Positions 7,380-15,370 of a stretch of 18,392 nucleotides of DNA are shown piece by piece; the stretch's first letter is position 1; the number at the start of each line of letters is the position of its first letter. The position numbers were made by a program, and so were the translations under genes. Under the pieces are notes generated by a model. It was not told the DNA's origin. It made no database searches and saw nothing but the letters and a program-made list of their open reading frames with translations. Origin of the DNA: JBBECJ01 sp041751795 (GTDB lineage Bacteria; Chloroflexota; Chloroflexia; Thermomicrobiales; CFX8); the NCBI GenBank assembly GCA_041751795.1, contig JBGSWU010000205.1, positions 1-18,392 on the forward strand. The letters run 5' to 3'.

Positions 7380-8921
7380 CTAGTAGGCGTTGTTATCTCG
7401 CCGGAAAATGTGGAAGAGGGTCTTCACCATGATCTTAAGATCAAAGAGGACTGACCAGTTTTCAACGTAGTACAGATCGTACCGGGTGCGCTCCTCGATC
7501 GACGTGTCGCCGCGGAGGCCGTTGACCTGCGCCCAGCCAGTTACGCCCGACTTTTCGTGATGGCGTGCCATGTACGCTGGAATAACGTGACGGAACTGCT
7601 CGACGAAATATGGACGTTCGGGCCGCGGCCCGACGACGCTCATTTCGCCGAGGAGCACGTTAACAAACTGCGGAAGTTCGTCGAGCGAATACCGCCGCAT
7701 GATTCGGCCGAGTCGCGTCGGCCGTACATCGTCATACCGCGTCCAGACGGGTCCACTCTCGGCTTCCGCATTCACCGGCATCGAACGGAACTTCAGCAAC
7801 TGAAACGCGCGTCCATCTTGCCCAACTCGCTCCTGGACAAAGAACACTGGGCCAGGTGACGTCAGCTTGACGACGACCGAAAGTGCCAACATCAACGGTG
7901 CTAGAAGGACGAGAACGACGGAGCCGACAACGATGTCAACCACACGTTTGATAATCCGATCGATTCGTCGCAGCCCGATTGAACGAACGCTGACCGTCGG
8001 AAGTCCATTGAGATCGGTGATCGAAAGGCTATCGTTCGTCAGGAGTCGAAACGAATCCGGATAGACACGGATCGCTACCGGCAGTTGGGTGACAGCGTAA
8101 ACGAGATTGAGAATCTCCTCGTGTGGGGTTCCCGACAAGGCGACGATAATTTCATCAATGGCGTTAGCTTCGACGATCTCTCCAAGCTGAGTTGACATCC
8201 CTAATACCGGAACACCATCAAGCTCGGCTGGTAAAGTGTCGATGGAAGGATCGTGCTGGACGAACCCGACCACGTCGAACCCGAGTTGCGGCGACCGGCG
8301 AATCTTGTCGAGAATAAGCCGTCCAGTTGATCCCGCGCCAACGATCAACAACCGATCGCTGGCAACTCCTTTAGCGCGCATCCTGCCAATCGCACCAGCA
8401 TGGACGGTTCTGCCCACCGTGACAGCCACCACAGCGAATATCCAGCCGTACGCAAGCATCTGACGCGAGTAGACGAACTCCTGTCCGAGAACGAGCGAGG
8501 CAGTAGCGATGGCGACGATGAGTCCGAGTGAAACATGCGAAACGATCCGATACAACTCGTCCATCCGCGAGATCGTTCGGCGCTGTCGATACATGCCACC
8601 AAGTGCGAAGACGCTGAGAATTGAGGCTGTCGCAAGCCCGACGAGAAGAAGATAGGCATCGCGTGGCGGAGGCGTAACTGGACCGAGCGCGCCAGTCAGA
8701 TCGCGAAGGTTGTATGCGCTGATGAACGATGCGAGGAGCGCAAGCGCGTCAAAGGCGAACAGCGTGAGGCCTGTGAAAATCGCAAACAATCCATGCCGCG
8801 TGGCGTCGCGGCGACGAGATGATGGTACGTGATCGCCAAGCGGCGTATCGTGGGTTTCCGGACGATCCATGACGTCACCACGCGACGATGTCGTCGCCAA
8901 TGGCGCGCCGGATTTCGCCAT
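7380..8921 (-). CDS. polyprenyl-phosphate sugar-1-phosphate transferase (WbaP/CpsE-like)
   Basis: The likely initiating enzyme of glycan assembly: it transfers a sugar-1-phosphate from a nucleotide sugar to undecaprenyl phosphate at the inner membrane face. Four hydrophobic helices lie at about 45-70, 90-108, 125-145 and 155-175. A Rossmann-like middle domain follows with LLIVGAGSTGRLI at 191-203. The C-terminal bacterial sugar transferase domain (about 322-510) has a membrane-inserted hairpin at 325-350, SPGPVFFVQERVG at 355-367, the catalytic Asp-Glu pair in SLDELPQ (Asp414, Glu415), GPRPERP at 431-437 and KSGVTGWAQVNGLRG at 457-471. The ATG has a near-perfect AAAGGAGG eight bases upstream. 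It is the last gene of the minus-strand glycan operon. The 107-base gap from the GT2 gene could hold its own promoter, but I see none clearly. Sugar specificity is unknown. Confidence 0.93.
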   Translation of the reverse strand: MAKSGAPLATTSSRGDVMDRPETHDTPLGDHVPSSRRRDATRHGLFAIFTGLTLFAFDALALLASFISAYNLRDLTGALGPVTPPPRDAYLLLVGLATASILSVFALGGMYRQRRTISRMDELYRIVSHVSLGLIVAIATASLVLGQEFVYSRQMLAYGWIFAVVAVTVGRTVHAGAIGRMRAKGVASDRLLIVGAGSTGRLILDKIRRSPQLGFDVVGFVQHDPSIDTLPAELDGVPVLGMSTQLGEIVEANAIDEIIVALSGTPHEEILNLVYAVTQLPVAIRVYPDSFRLLTNDSLSITDLNGLPTVSVRSIGLRRIDRIIKRVVDIVVGSVVLVLLAPLMLALSVVVKLTSPGPVFFVQERVGQDGRAFQLLKFRSMPVNAEAESGPVWTRYDDVRPTRLGRIMRRYSLDELPQFVNVLLGEMSVVGPRPERPYFVEQFRHVIPAYMARHHEKSGVTGWAQVNGLRGDTSIEERTRYDLYYVENWSVLFDLKIMVKTLFHIFRRDNNAY

Positions 8922-9028
8922 CTGTGGATCCTCCTTTGGTGGGAAACTATCAGGCTCGACGCCATCGACGCTGGTTCGTGCCGGTTACGCACTGATAACA
9001 CAACAAGTCGTCACACTTCGGATGGATC

Positions 9029-10039
9029 TCACGATACTCGCTTCGAACCCGCTGGACGCATCGCATTCGCAGCAATGGCCACAATTCCACGAATCACAAT
9101 CCCCGCGCTGACAAGCCAGTTTAGCAGGATGAATGTTCGGTCAGCGTTGTGCTTGCGGTGAAACAACCACATCGCTCGATAGAACTCAACGATCATCCGA
9201 TACGACTGTCGTCGTGTCGTTGCGCCTTTGAGATGGCGTACTCGTGCCGTCGGAACGTAGAAGACCCTCCAGCCATGCTGCTTGATCCGGTATGCCCAGT
9301 CGATGTCTTCGCCGTACATGAAGAACGTCTCGTCCAGCAACCCGGCAGCATCAATCGCAGCAAGACGCACGAGCATGAACGCGCCCATGACCGAATCAAC
9401 TTCCGTAATCTGATCTTCGTCCAGATGGGTCAGATTGTAACCAGTGAATCGCGGATTTCGCGGAAACCGCTTCGCTAGCCCGGTGAGCTTCCAGAACGCG
9501 CGGCCTGGCGTCGGGAATCCGCGTCGGCAAGCAAGATCTAGGCGACCGTCAGGAAGCACCACCTTCGGACCAACGATTCCGACGTTCGAATGCGTTTCCA
9601 TGTATGCGAGGCAGACGGCCAGGGTGTCGGGTTCTACCTCGACATCGCTATTGACGAGCAAGACGAACGTGTCGTCGCGATCGGCATCTTCGTTCAGGTC
9701 CGCCAACACCGATCTAATGGCGAGGTTGTTTCCACCCGCGAAGCCAAGATTTCGATCGGACTTGAGAACTTCGGACTCAGGGAACCGGATGGCAAAGTGA
9801 TTAGCGCTGTCGTCGCCTGAGTTGTTGTCCACGATGAATACACGAAGCAGACGATCGCCAAGATCGCTCGACCGCAGACGTTCAACGGCGCTGACGGTAA
9901 GTTCGGGGGTCCGGTAGTTCACGACGATAGCGAAGACGTCGCCTCCGACCCCAGGCTGCGTCAGCGACTCGTTTACAGGTGTCGAATCAGGCAGCGCGAG
10001 TGTGGTCGCGGATGGCGCGGATGGCGCGGGAGCTGACAA
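9029..10039 (-). CDS. family 2 glycosyltransferase (rhamnosyltransferase-like)
   Basis: An inverting GT-A enzyme that adds a sugar from a nucleotide donor to the growing glycan at the membrane. Numbered from the TTG start, the domain begins at VFAIVVNYRTPE (35-46). It has VDNNSG at 70-75, NLGFAGGNN at 97-105, the metal-binding NSDVE at 130-134, GAFMLVR at 219-225, and FFMYGEDIDWAYR at 239-251, which holds the probable catalytic acidic residues. A hydrophobic, basic C-terminus (303-330) may attach to the membrane. I chose the TTG at 10039 because CGGAGG lies six bases upstream. The only in-frame ATG, at 10129, would overlap the previous gene by 143 bases and add proline-rich sequence unlike the family. 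Even so, it overlaps the YdjM-like gene by 53 bases. The family resembles WbbL rhamnosyltransferases; the sugar is not proven. Confidence 0.87.
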   Translation of the reverse strand: MSAPAPSAPSATTLALPDSTPVNESLTQPGVGGDVFAIVVNYRTPELTVSAVERLRSSDLGDRLLRVFIVDNNSGDDSANHFAIRFPESEVLKSDRNLGFAGGNNLAIRSVLADLNEDADRDDTFVLLVNSDVEVEPDTLAVCLAYMETHSNVGIVGPKVVLPDGRLDLACRRGFPTPGRAFWKLTGLAKRFPRNPRFTGYNLTHLDEDQITEVDSVMGAFMLVRLAAIDAAGLLDETFFMYGEDIDWAYRIKQHGWRVFYVPTARVRHLKGATTRRQSYRMIVEFYRAMWLFHRKHNADRTFILLNWLVSAGIVIRGIVAIAANAMRPAGSKRVS

Positions 10040-10694
10040 GCATGGCCTCCGGGGCGAGCACGACCAGATTGGAACGACGTCGGCGCTGAGGATCCAGCAT
10101 ATGACGAGCGTACCAGCGGCCAAAAACACCGAGAGCGAACATCATCGAGGCTACCGGCGGACGAGGAATTTCGATAATGCGACGTGGAATGAACAGCGGG
10201 GCACCACCCGTGGCGAGATCTCGGAGGAGATGAGAGCCTAATCCGAGCACGATTGACAAACCGCTTTGGGTTCCAGGCCAGACGCGCTCTACCGCATAGC
10301 TCACGATACCGACTGTCAGGATGCTGTGTGATGCTGGTCGATTTGGCATCGTCATGCAGGGAATCAAACTCATCGACCGAGCCGCCACGACGTGATCAAG
10401 ATCGATTGCGACAGCGCTCAACGCGGCCAACGCTACAAACCGCTTGCGGTCCTGGACGAACGGAGCAGCAGGTAATGACACCGCCAGCGCTGTCGCAATG
10501 TGCGCGGCGCCATCGCTCAATGCTTCCTGACGCTTGCGTCCATTCTTCTTGAACGTGTCGCAGAGATGGTCAAACCCGAGCGCAAGACATCCGAACGCAA
10601 CCGCAACAAGTAAACCTCGCGGCTCTAATGAGCGTCGCGTTGGTGCCTGTTCGGTCATCAACTTTGCTATCGTCGATCGTCGCCGCGTTGTCAT
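9987..10694 (-). CDS. YdjM-like membrane-bound metal-dependent hydrolase
   Basis: A 235-residue polytopic membrane protein with the histidine/aspartate pattern of the LexA-regulated YdjM hydrolase family (PF04307). The probable metal ligands are His65 (GAAHIATAL), Asp98, Asp100 and His101 (IDLDHVV), His123 (ASHSI), and His155 with Asp159 (GLGSHLLRD). Hydrophobic segments lie near 27-41, 62-80, 88-98, 124-150 and 180-190. The biochemical role of this family is poorly known; phospholipid or lipid-linked substrates are a common guess. Its ATG overlaps the stop of the upstream glycosyltransferase in an ATGA, implying translational coupling, and its tail overlaps the GT2 start. That position makes a role in the lipid-linked glycan pathway plausible but unproven. 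An internal ATG at codon 13 is an alternative start. Confidence 0.75.
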   Translation of the reverse strand: MTTRRRSTIAKLMTEQAPTRRSLEPRGLLVAVAFGCLALGFDHLCDTFKKNGRKRQEALSDGAAHIATALAVSLPAAPFVQDRKRFVALAALSAVAIDLDHVVAARSMSLIPCMTMPNRPASHSILTVGIVSYAVERVWPGTQSGLSIVLGLGSHLLRDLATGGAPLFIPRRIIEIPRPPVASMMFALGVFGRWYARHMLDPQRRRRSNLVVLAPEAMLVSSRAIRAIRDHTRAA

Positions 10695-11926
10695 AGTTCC
10701 AATTGTACTCGTCGCTCGCGGCGAGAGTCAGCATCATCCTGGCGTAGACGTGTGTGCCGCGTGTCTGGCCGCGCGTTGCGATAAACGGCGCTGATCTGCG
10801 CCGCCATCGCCGGGAACGAGAGGTTGTGTTCGAAATGATCTAGACAGGCGATCGAGAGTTCGTGTCGATCGCGAGTTTCAAGTCCGATCGCGCACCTGGC
10901 CAATTCCTCGAAATCGCCAATCGGAAAGAGTCGCCCAAAGCGTCCATCTCCCGTCAGCATCCGGAACGACGGGATATCGGAAACGATCGGTATGCATCCA
11001 CACGAAAGCGCTTCGATGATTGCCAATCCACTCCACTCCCGCAAACTCGCTTGCAGCAGAAAATCAGCGGAAGAATAGATCGTTGCCATCTGATCCTGAG
11101 GCGCCTGTCCTCGCAATTCGACACGACCTCGTAGCAAAGGGCGTGTTTCGATGAACGACCTGATCTCGTCGAGCAAACCGCCCGACTGAAAATACATGTA
11201 TAGGCGAGCGTCGCGCTGTACTTCCGCAACCCGAGCGAATCCGCGCAACATCGTTAACGGATCTTTGATCTCATCGAGTCGTCCGACCGAGAGATAGATC
11301 GGATCGCCACTCATCATTGTTTCAGCGCGCGCTGCAGCACGATCCAATGCGGAAAACGGGCTGCTTGACTCAACAACCTGAATGACGGCCCCGACGTCGA
11401 ACAAACCCGCAGATAACCACGGTTCAGCCTGCTCGAATGTTGTCACAAGCAATCGACTGGTTCTCGAAGAGTTCCGGATCTGGACTCGACGCATCCTGCC
11501 CGAATCTGGCACTCCCCCGTGAAAATGGACAACCAGCGGTATGCCCAACCGGGCACAACATCGGCTGACAAGAGCGAGGTGGAGGTCGAGCGTCACTCCG
11601 GCAAAGTGCACGATATCCGGTCGCTCCTGATACAAACGCCGCACCAGTCTGGTAGCCGGAGCGTAGTAGGCCGGACCATGCCGGGGCTTAACTGAGTTAA
11701 TCAGGCTTGCTGCGTAGCGGCTGACCACGCCAGGATCGATAAACTCGAAGCGAACAGGTCCGACCCATCTCGTCGCTCTCGTTGCCGCGTGCGCGAGGAC
11801 GACGACGTCATTCCCTGCCTCAGCTAACGCGGGCGGGAGGCAGCGTAACAATGGCCATGCTTCGAGCATCTCATCCGGGGTCTGGATATCTGGTGGGTAG
11901 AACGTCGATACGTAGCATACCTTCAT
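10691..11926 (-). CDS. family 4 glycosyltransferase (GT-B fold)
   Basis: A 411-residue retaining glycosyltransferase. The N-terminal Rossmann domain opens MKVCYVSTFYPPD with the acceptor-side loop, then IVHFAG at 105-110 and PLVVHFHGG at 130-138. The C-terminal donor-binding domain has IYLSVGRLDEIKDP at 210-223 and the E-x7-E motif Glu297/Glu305 in REWSGLAIIEALSCG. The last 30 residues are basic and look disordered. It transfers a sugar from a nucleotide donor to a lipid-linked or glycan acceptor at the cytoplasmic membrane. Its first codon overlaps the previous gene's stop in an ATGA, and its own stop overlaps the YdjM-like gene in another ATGA, so the three are translationally coupled. Only about the last 120 residues align well with typical GT4 proteins by eye; the sugar is unknown. 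Confidence 0.87.
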   Translation of the reverse strand: MKVCYVSTFYPPDIQTPDEMLEAWPLLRCLPPALAEAGNDVVVLAHAATRATRWVGPVRFEFIDPGVVSRYAASLINSVKPRHGPAYYAPATRLVRRLYQERPDIVHFAGVTLDLHLALVSRCCARLGIPLVVHFHGGVPDSGRMRRVQIRNSSRTSRLLVTTFEQAEPWLSAGLFDVGAVIQVVESSSPFSALDRAAARAETMMSGDPIYLSVGRLDEIKDPLTMLRGFARVAEVQRDARLYMYFQSGGLLDEIRSFIETRPLLRGRVELRGQAPQDQMATIYSSADFLLQASLREWSGLAIIEALSCGCIPIVSDIPSFRMLTGDGRFGRLFPIGDFEELARCAIGLETRDRHELSIACLDHFEHNLSFPAMAAQISAVYRNARPDTRHTRLRQDDADSRRERRVQLEL

Positions 11927-13065
11927 CGTCGTTGGTTTCTGATCGTCTCCAGGTAGAGGCTGAGGAAATGATCGCGCACCACAGGAGCAACGAACTCGTG
12001 ATGCACCCGAGCGACTGCGTTTCGACCAATGCGCTCTAGTCGAGCGGGATCGTGGAGGAGATCGATGACAGCGTCACCAAGCGCGACTGGATCCTGCGGA
12101 CGAACGGCAACCGATGCATCTGGAGCAAGATCAGGAACGACTCCGACGTTCGTACCGACAGTTGGAACACCGGACGCAGCCGCTTCGAGAACCACCATTC
12201 CCTGACTTTCATGCCGGCTGGACAGGAGAAAGAGATCCGATTCTCGATACAGTGTTGCCATCTCAGCGTGTGGTAAGGGTCCGACGAAGTTCACTGATTC
12301 TCCCAAACCGAGTTCGTCGCACAGTCGCTCCAACAGACGGCGACGTCCCAACGAATCCTCCCCAGCGATTGTCAACTGAGCCCCCGGAATCGAATTGACC
12401 ACCCGCTTAAACGCCAAGAGGAGTGTTTCCTGGTCCTTCACCGGAATCAGGGACGCAGCGTGCAACAGTCGAGGGGAGGTGTTGTTGATACCCCGTCGGT
12501 TTGCTGGGGAAAATCGATTCGCATCAACGGGCAGCGGAGCCCGACGAAACCTCGAGGCGTTGCGATGCGGGACGATGTTCTGAGCACGACGAACAGCATA
12601 GGTCGATCCAGCCGTGATCATCGTTGCGCGCAGCAATACACCGGCAGTCATGAATCGGCCACGGGATAGACGAAGCGCGCCATACTCAATATCCGGAATC
12701 GCAACGACCTCGGCTCCGCCGACACTCGCGATCACAGGAATGCCCAACATCGCCCCCGTTGCGACGGCGATTGTTCCGGGCTCGTGCAGCCAGAGCGCGT
12801 GTAACAGATCGAACGGTTTTCGCGCATGTTCTCGCCTGATGTGTTCAAGCGTTCCCGCCAAACGATATGCAAAGCGATCGCTGGCACGGTCAGCAAAATG
12901 CAGGGTGAAGTCATCTTGGCGTACCGATCCGGTGCCCGACGGATAATGGATTGCGAAGACGTGCAGATCGATTTCCGTTGACATTTGTTCGACAAACAGG
13001 CTGACAACCGGAGTTTCAACTCCTCCCCCGAATGTGATGCTCGGAGTAACCAGAGCGACTTTCAT
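11923..13065 (-). CDS. family 4 glycosyltransferase (first gene of glycan operon)
   Basis: A 380-residue GT-B enzyme. The N-terminus MKVALVTPSITFGGGVETPV has the glycine loop typical of GT4. FDLLHALWLHEPG at 85-97 and IPVIASVGGAEVV at 109-121 belong to the acceptor domain. The donor domain has LLHAASLIPVKDQETLL at 200-216, LTIAGED at 231-237, VGPLPHAEMATLYRESDLFL at 261-280 and the E-x7-E pair Glu286/Glu294 in RHESQGMVVLEAAASGVP. It differs clearly from the next GT4 gene, so it probably adds a different sugar. The ATG lies just downstream of the palindrome ACAACATGTTGT (13075-13086), and the SD is weak. As the first gene of the operon, its 5' region should set expression of the whole cassette. 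Confidence 0.9.
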   Translation of the reverse strand: MKVALVTPSITFGGGVETPVVSLFVEQMSTEIDLHVFAIHYPSGTGSVRQDDFTLHFADRASDRFAYRLAGTLEHIRREHARKPFDLLHALWLHEPGTIAVATGAMLGIPVIASVGGAEVVAIPDIEYGALRLSRGRFMTAGVLLRATMITAGSTYAVRRAQNIVPHRNASRFRRAPLPVDANRFSPANRRGINNTSPRLLHAASLIPVKDQETLLLAFKRVVNSIPGAQLTIAGEDSLGRRRLLERLCDELGLGESVNFVGPLPHAEMATLYRESDLFLLSSRHESQGMVVLEAAASGVPTVGTNVGVVPDLAPDASVAVRPQDPVALGDAVIDLLHDPARLERIGRNAVARVHHEFVAPVVRDHFLSLYLETIRNQRR

Positions 13066-13400
13066 CGATGGCTTACAACATGTTGTGCCAAGTGCGATGA
13101 ATGAACCATCCGCAGCATGGAACTTTGATCATGTTGGACAACAGCCGTAGAAGCAGTCGACGCGTCGTCGGAACCTGATTTTCCTATAGGATCCGGCTGT
13201 GTCTTAATCATTTCCCTCTTCCCAAAATGCGTGATGTCACGGTATAACCTATAGAACCCTTCGCATCGTGAGGCTCAAGCAACGCAAAACAGCGCTGCTG
13301 ATTATCTAATCGTTGCCGGGGGTGACATTGACGCTCCTCCGCCACGGGAGTGGTCATCGGCTACTCGTGTGACTCCGCATTCCTTAGAAAGAGGACGGAA
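13066..13400. promoter_or_regulatory. palindrome-rich regulatory region between the glycan operon and the XRE gene
   Basis: This 335-base gap holds no convincing ORF and must carry both divergent promoters. Inverted repeats seen are ACAACATGTTGT (13075-13086), TGATCA (13126-13131), TGTTGGACAACA (13132-13143), CGACGCGTCG (13158-13167), TCCTATAGGA (13182-13191) and GTGATGTCAC (13231-13240, arms GTGA/TCAC). CCTATAG recurs at 13248-13254. TATAAC at 13243-13248 could be a -10 for the XRE gene, with a weak TTCCCA -35. TTGACG at 13328-13333 is a good -35 without a good -10. The density suggests control by one or more dimeric regulators, possibly the adjacent XRE protein. Confidence 0.45.
13075..13086. 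repeat. perfect 12-bp palindrome ACAACATGTTGT
   Basis: A perfect palindrome nine bases upstream of the first glycan-operon start codon. Its TGTTG/CAACA arms recur in inverted order at 13132-13143, with centres 57 bases apart. It could be an operator or could fold over the ribosome-binding region of the mRNA. Confidence 0.6.
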
Positions 13401-13844
13401 ATGATCCAACGGCCCATTGTCCAACGACAGCGAATTGGTCCAGCGATCCGACGACTCCGCCGAATGAATGGACTCACACTCGATGACCTCGCTTCTCAGG
13501 CTGGAATCTCTGCTTCTCACCTGAGCCGGCTCGAGCGTGGCCAGACACTTCCAAGTTTCCAGGTTCTATCCGACATCGCCCACGTTCTTGGAGCTGATGT
13601 CGATGAGTTTGTCCGACTCGAGTCGGAGGTTACCAAACGAGACGCCGAGTTTCGGGAAATCTTAGATGCACGCGGTATCCCCGACGACATTCAACAGGAG
13701 TTAATGTCGAGTTCGATCGAACTGCGCCGTGCATTGATCGACATCTTCAAAGAACTGCCTAGCCCAAAGAAGCGCGGCAAGTCGGGTAGCAAGAACGGGC
13801 GCAGTGACGCTGAAGTTTCCGAGCCTGCCGAGATTGGGACGTAG
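13401..13844 (+). CDS. XRE-family HTH transcriptional regulator
   Basis: A 147-residue DNA-binding protein. A lambda-Cro/XRE helix-turn-helix domain spans about 12-68, with LTLDDLASQAGISASHLSRL at 25-44 as helices 2 and 3, then ERGQTLPSFQVLSDIAHVLG. Residues 70-118 form a charged helical region (VTKRDAEFREILDARGIPD and on) that may dimerise. The tail is basic then acidic (SPKKRGKSGSKNGR) and looks disordered. No cupin or peptidase effector domain is present. I chose the ATG at 13401 because AAAGAGGA sits six bases before it; an ATG at 13350 would add 17 residues without an SD. It is divergent from the glycan operon across the palindrome-rich gap and upstream of an aminotransferase gene. Autoregulation or control of either neighbour is plausible but only inferred. 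Confidence 0.88.
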   Translation: MIQRPIVQRQRIGPAIRRLRRMNGLTLDDLASQAGISASHLSRLERGQTLPSFQVLSDIAHVLGADVDEFVRLESEVTKRDAEFREILDARGIPDDIQQELMSSSIELRRALIDIFKELPSPKKRGKSGSKNGRSDAEVSEPAEIGT

Positions 13845-13892
13845 AACCGTCTCGATGCCGCAGGTACAGGCACTCATAAAGACGTAAACGCA

Positions 13893-13938
13893 GGTGTCCT
13901 TGATCAAGGTTCAGGACGCCGAAGGACGTTGTTTGTTT
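13893..13938 (+). terminator. hairpin element, possible terminator or attenuator
   Basis: The 227-base gap after the XRE gene holds a segment with three competing pairings. CCTTGATCAAGG (13898-13909) is a self-complementary palindrome. GGTGTCCT (13893-13900) can pair with AGGACGCC (13913-13920) using one G-U. GTCCTT (13896-13901) can pair with AAGGAC (13922-13927), and that stem is followed by GTTGTTTGTTT. The last looks like an intrinsic terminator, either for the XRE gene or as an attenuator for the aminotransferase. Stem strengths are modest. Confidence 0.4.
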
Positions 13939-13939
13939 A

Positions 13940-13953
13940 GTCGACTGTCGACT
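13940..13953. repeat. tandem GTCGACT repeat
   Basis: GTCGACT occurs twice head to tail at 13940-13946 and 13947-13953. The first copy lies inside AGTCGACT, an 8-base palindrome (13939-13946). It sits about 120 bases before the aminotransferase start and may be a protein-binding site or chance. Confidence 0.4.
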
Positions 13954-14071
13954 GCTGATTGTCGGATACTCGCAGATCGGTTCACTCTAGATCTTCGGAC
14001 CCACTCTTCGCGGGTTAAAATCGACTCAGATCGTGTGTTTGCTAGCTTGACAGCCCGGGAGGGAAACTCGA

Positions 14072-15286
14072 ATGGATTCCAGATGGGACAGGCGCTGGTC
14101 GCGTCGGGGGCAGATCGCTGCAAATATGTCGCGCCCATCAAGAACGGCGCAGGCAGGGATGATCTCGTTCGTGTATGGCGACCCAGACGCTGGATCCTTG
14201 CCGCTTGAGGACATGGCCGATGCTGCTGCGTACCTCGCGGAGCAGAACCGACGAGAAACGCTGTCTTACGCCAACCCTGTCGGGCCAGATGGTCTTGCGG
14301 TCGCATTGGCCGAGAAGTTGAAACACGACTACAACATCGACGTTGAACCTGAGCAGGTACTACTGTCTACTGGCGCTGCTGCTGGACTTGGACTCGTTGT
14401 CGATATGCTCGTCGATGCTGGTGATGTCGTTCTTGCCGACGCTCCAGCCTGGATGGGCGCGACCGGCATGTTCCGGCTTGCTGGTGCCGAAGTCATCGGT
14501 GTTGCCGTGGACGATCAGGGCATCGACCCGGCTGGCGTCGTGGCTGCACTCGACAAACTCGCAGCCGAGGGTAAATCAGCGAAGTTTCTCTACACGATCC
14601 CAACGTTTCAGAACCCGACCGGCGTTGAACTGACAGTTGATCGGCGAAAAGCACTCGCGAAGCTTGCCGACGAGCGAGGACTGCTGATCCTCGAAGACGA
14701 TGCCTATATCGATCTGCGTTTCGAAGGCGAAGAAAAGCCAACGATGTTCAGTCTGTCCCAGAAGGATTCGGTTCTGCTCTTCGGGACCCTGTCGAAAACG
14801 ATCGCGGCGGGCCTACGGCTCGGATGGTGCGTGGGCCCACCAGACATCATTGCAGTGCTTTCACGTGGACGCACCGACAGCCTTCGGAATACGTTCACTG
14901 CAGCCCTTGCCGAATGGTTCATTCAGACTGGCAAACACGCCGAGCACATCGGACAGTTGAGAGACATCTACCGCGCCAAGTGCGAGCACATGCTGGCAGT
15001 GCTCGGACGTGAGATGCCGGAAGGCACCACCTGGACAAAACCTAAAGGCGGTTTCTTCATCTGGGTCACCCTGCCGGAAGGCGTTGACGCGGTCGACATG
15101 GTTTCCAAAGCACGTGAGAACCTCGTCGACTATATCCCTGGCCCATCGTTCTATTCGGACGGCTCAGGCCGCCGTTCTCTCCGATTGTCATTCTCCAACG
15201 TATCGACGGCAGAAATTGACACCGGCATTGCCCGCCTTGCTGAAACGATCAAGTCGATGTTGCCAGTGACAATATCCGTAAGCTGA
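14072..15286 (+). CDS. LysN-like PLP-dependent aminotransferase (class I/II)
   Basis: A 404-residue fold-type I enzyme resembling 2-aminoadipate/aromatic transaminases such as LysN. The N-terminus ISFVYGDPDAGSLP at 31-44 is the usual opening. LSTGAAAGLGLVVD at 98-111 binds the PLP phosphate, TIPTFQNPTG at 175-184 provides the conserved Asn, EDDAY at 208-212 supplies Asp210, and GTLSKTIAAGLRLGW at 238-252 holds the Schiff-base Lys242. LRLSF near 370-374 provides Arg371, which binds the substrate carboxylate. The usual PTY stacking motif reads APAWMGATG here (Trp in place of Tyr). The ATG at 14072 follows CGGGAGGG eight bases upstream. It lies downstream of the XRE gene across 227 bases, so it probably has its own promoter. 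It is a clear paralogue of the convergent gene at 15371. The substrate is unknown. Confidence 0.9.
   Translation: MDSRWDRRWSRRGQIAANMSRPSRTAQAGMISFVYGDPDAGSLPLEDMADAAAYLAEQNRRETLSYANPVGPDGLAVALAEKLKHDYNIDVEPEQVLLSTGAAAGLGLVVDMLVDAGDVVLADAPAWMGATGMFRLAGAEVIGVAVDDQGIDPAGVVAALDKLAAEGKSAKFLYTIPTFQNPTGVELTVDRRKALAKLADERGLLILEDDAYIDLRFEGEEKPTMFSLSQKDSVLLFGTLSKTIAAGLRLGWCVGPPDIIAVLSRGRTDSLRNTFTAALAEWFIQTGKHAEHIGQLRDIYRAKCEHMLAVLGREMPEGTTWTKPKGGFFIWVTLPEGVDAVDMVSKARENLVDYIPGPSFYSDGSGRRSLRLSFSNVSTAEIDTGIARLAETIKSMLPVTISVS
14598..14616 (+). repeat. 19-bp exact inverted repeat, copy 1
   Basis: TCCCAACGTTTCAGAACCC, coding part of the PTFQNPTG motif of the plus-strand aminotransferase, occurs exactly in the opposite orientation at 16023-16041. 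It is most simply a remnant of gene duplication under strong protein constraint, but it is also long enough to support occasional inversion. Confidence 0.8.
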
Positions 15287-15302
15287 TCGACGAAGAAGGA
15301 AT

Positions 15303-15335
15303 AACCGCCCAGGCAGCTGCCTGGGCGGTTGTTTT
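15303..15335. terminator. strong intrinsic terminator, perfect 28-bp palindrome
   Basis: The arm AACCGCCCAGGCAG (15303-15316) is followed directly by its exact reverse complement (15317-15330) and then GTTTT. The RNA would form a GC-rich 12-bp stem with a 4-base loop. It serves the plus-strand aminotransferase and, being symmetric and with a moderately U-rich flank on the other strand, may also stop the convergent aminotransferase transcript. Confidence 0.92.
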
Positions 15336-15370
15336 GAGTCCCACCGAGTATCGAACAAGGAATCTGCGTG

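Noticed and set aside
10040..10129. ATG start of the GT2 gene at 10129
   Set aside because: It would extend far into the previous gene, encode a proline-rich non-family leader, and it competes with a better-placed TTG.
13066..13400. CRISPR or mobile-element end suggested by the many palindromes
   Set aside because: The repeats differ in sequence and spacing, and no transposase, target-site duplication or spacer pattern is present.
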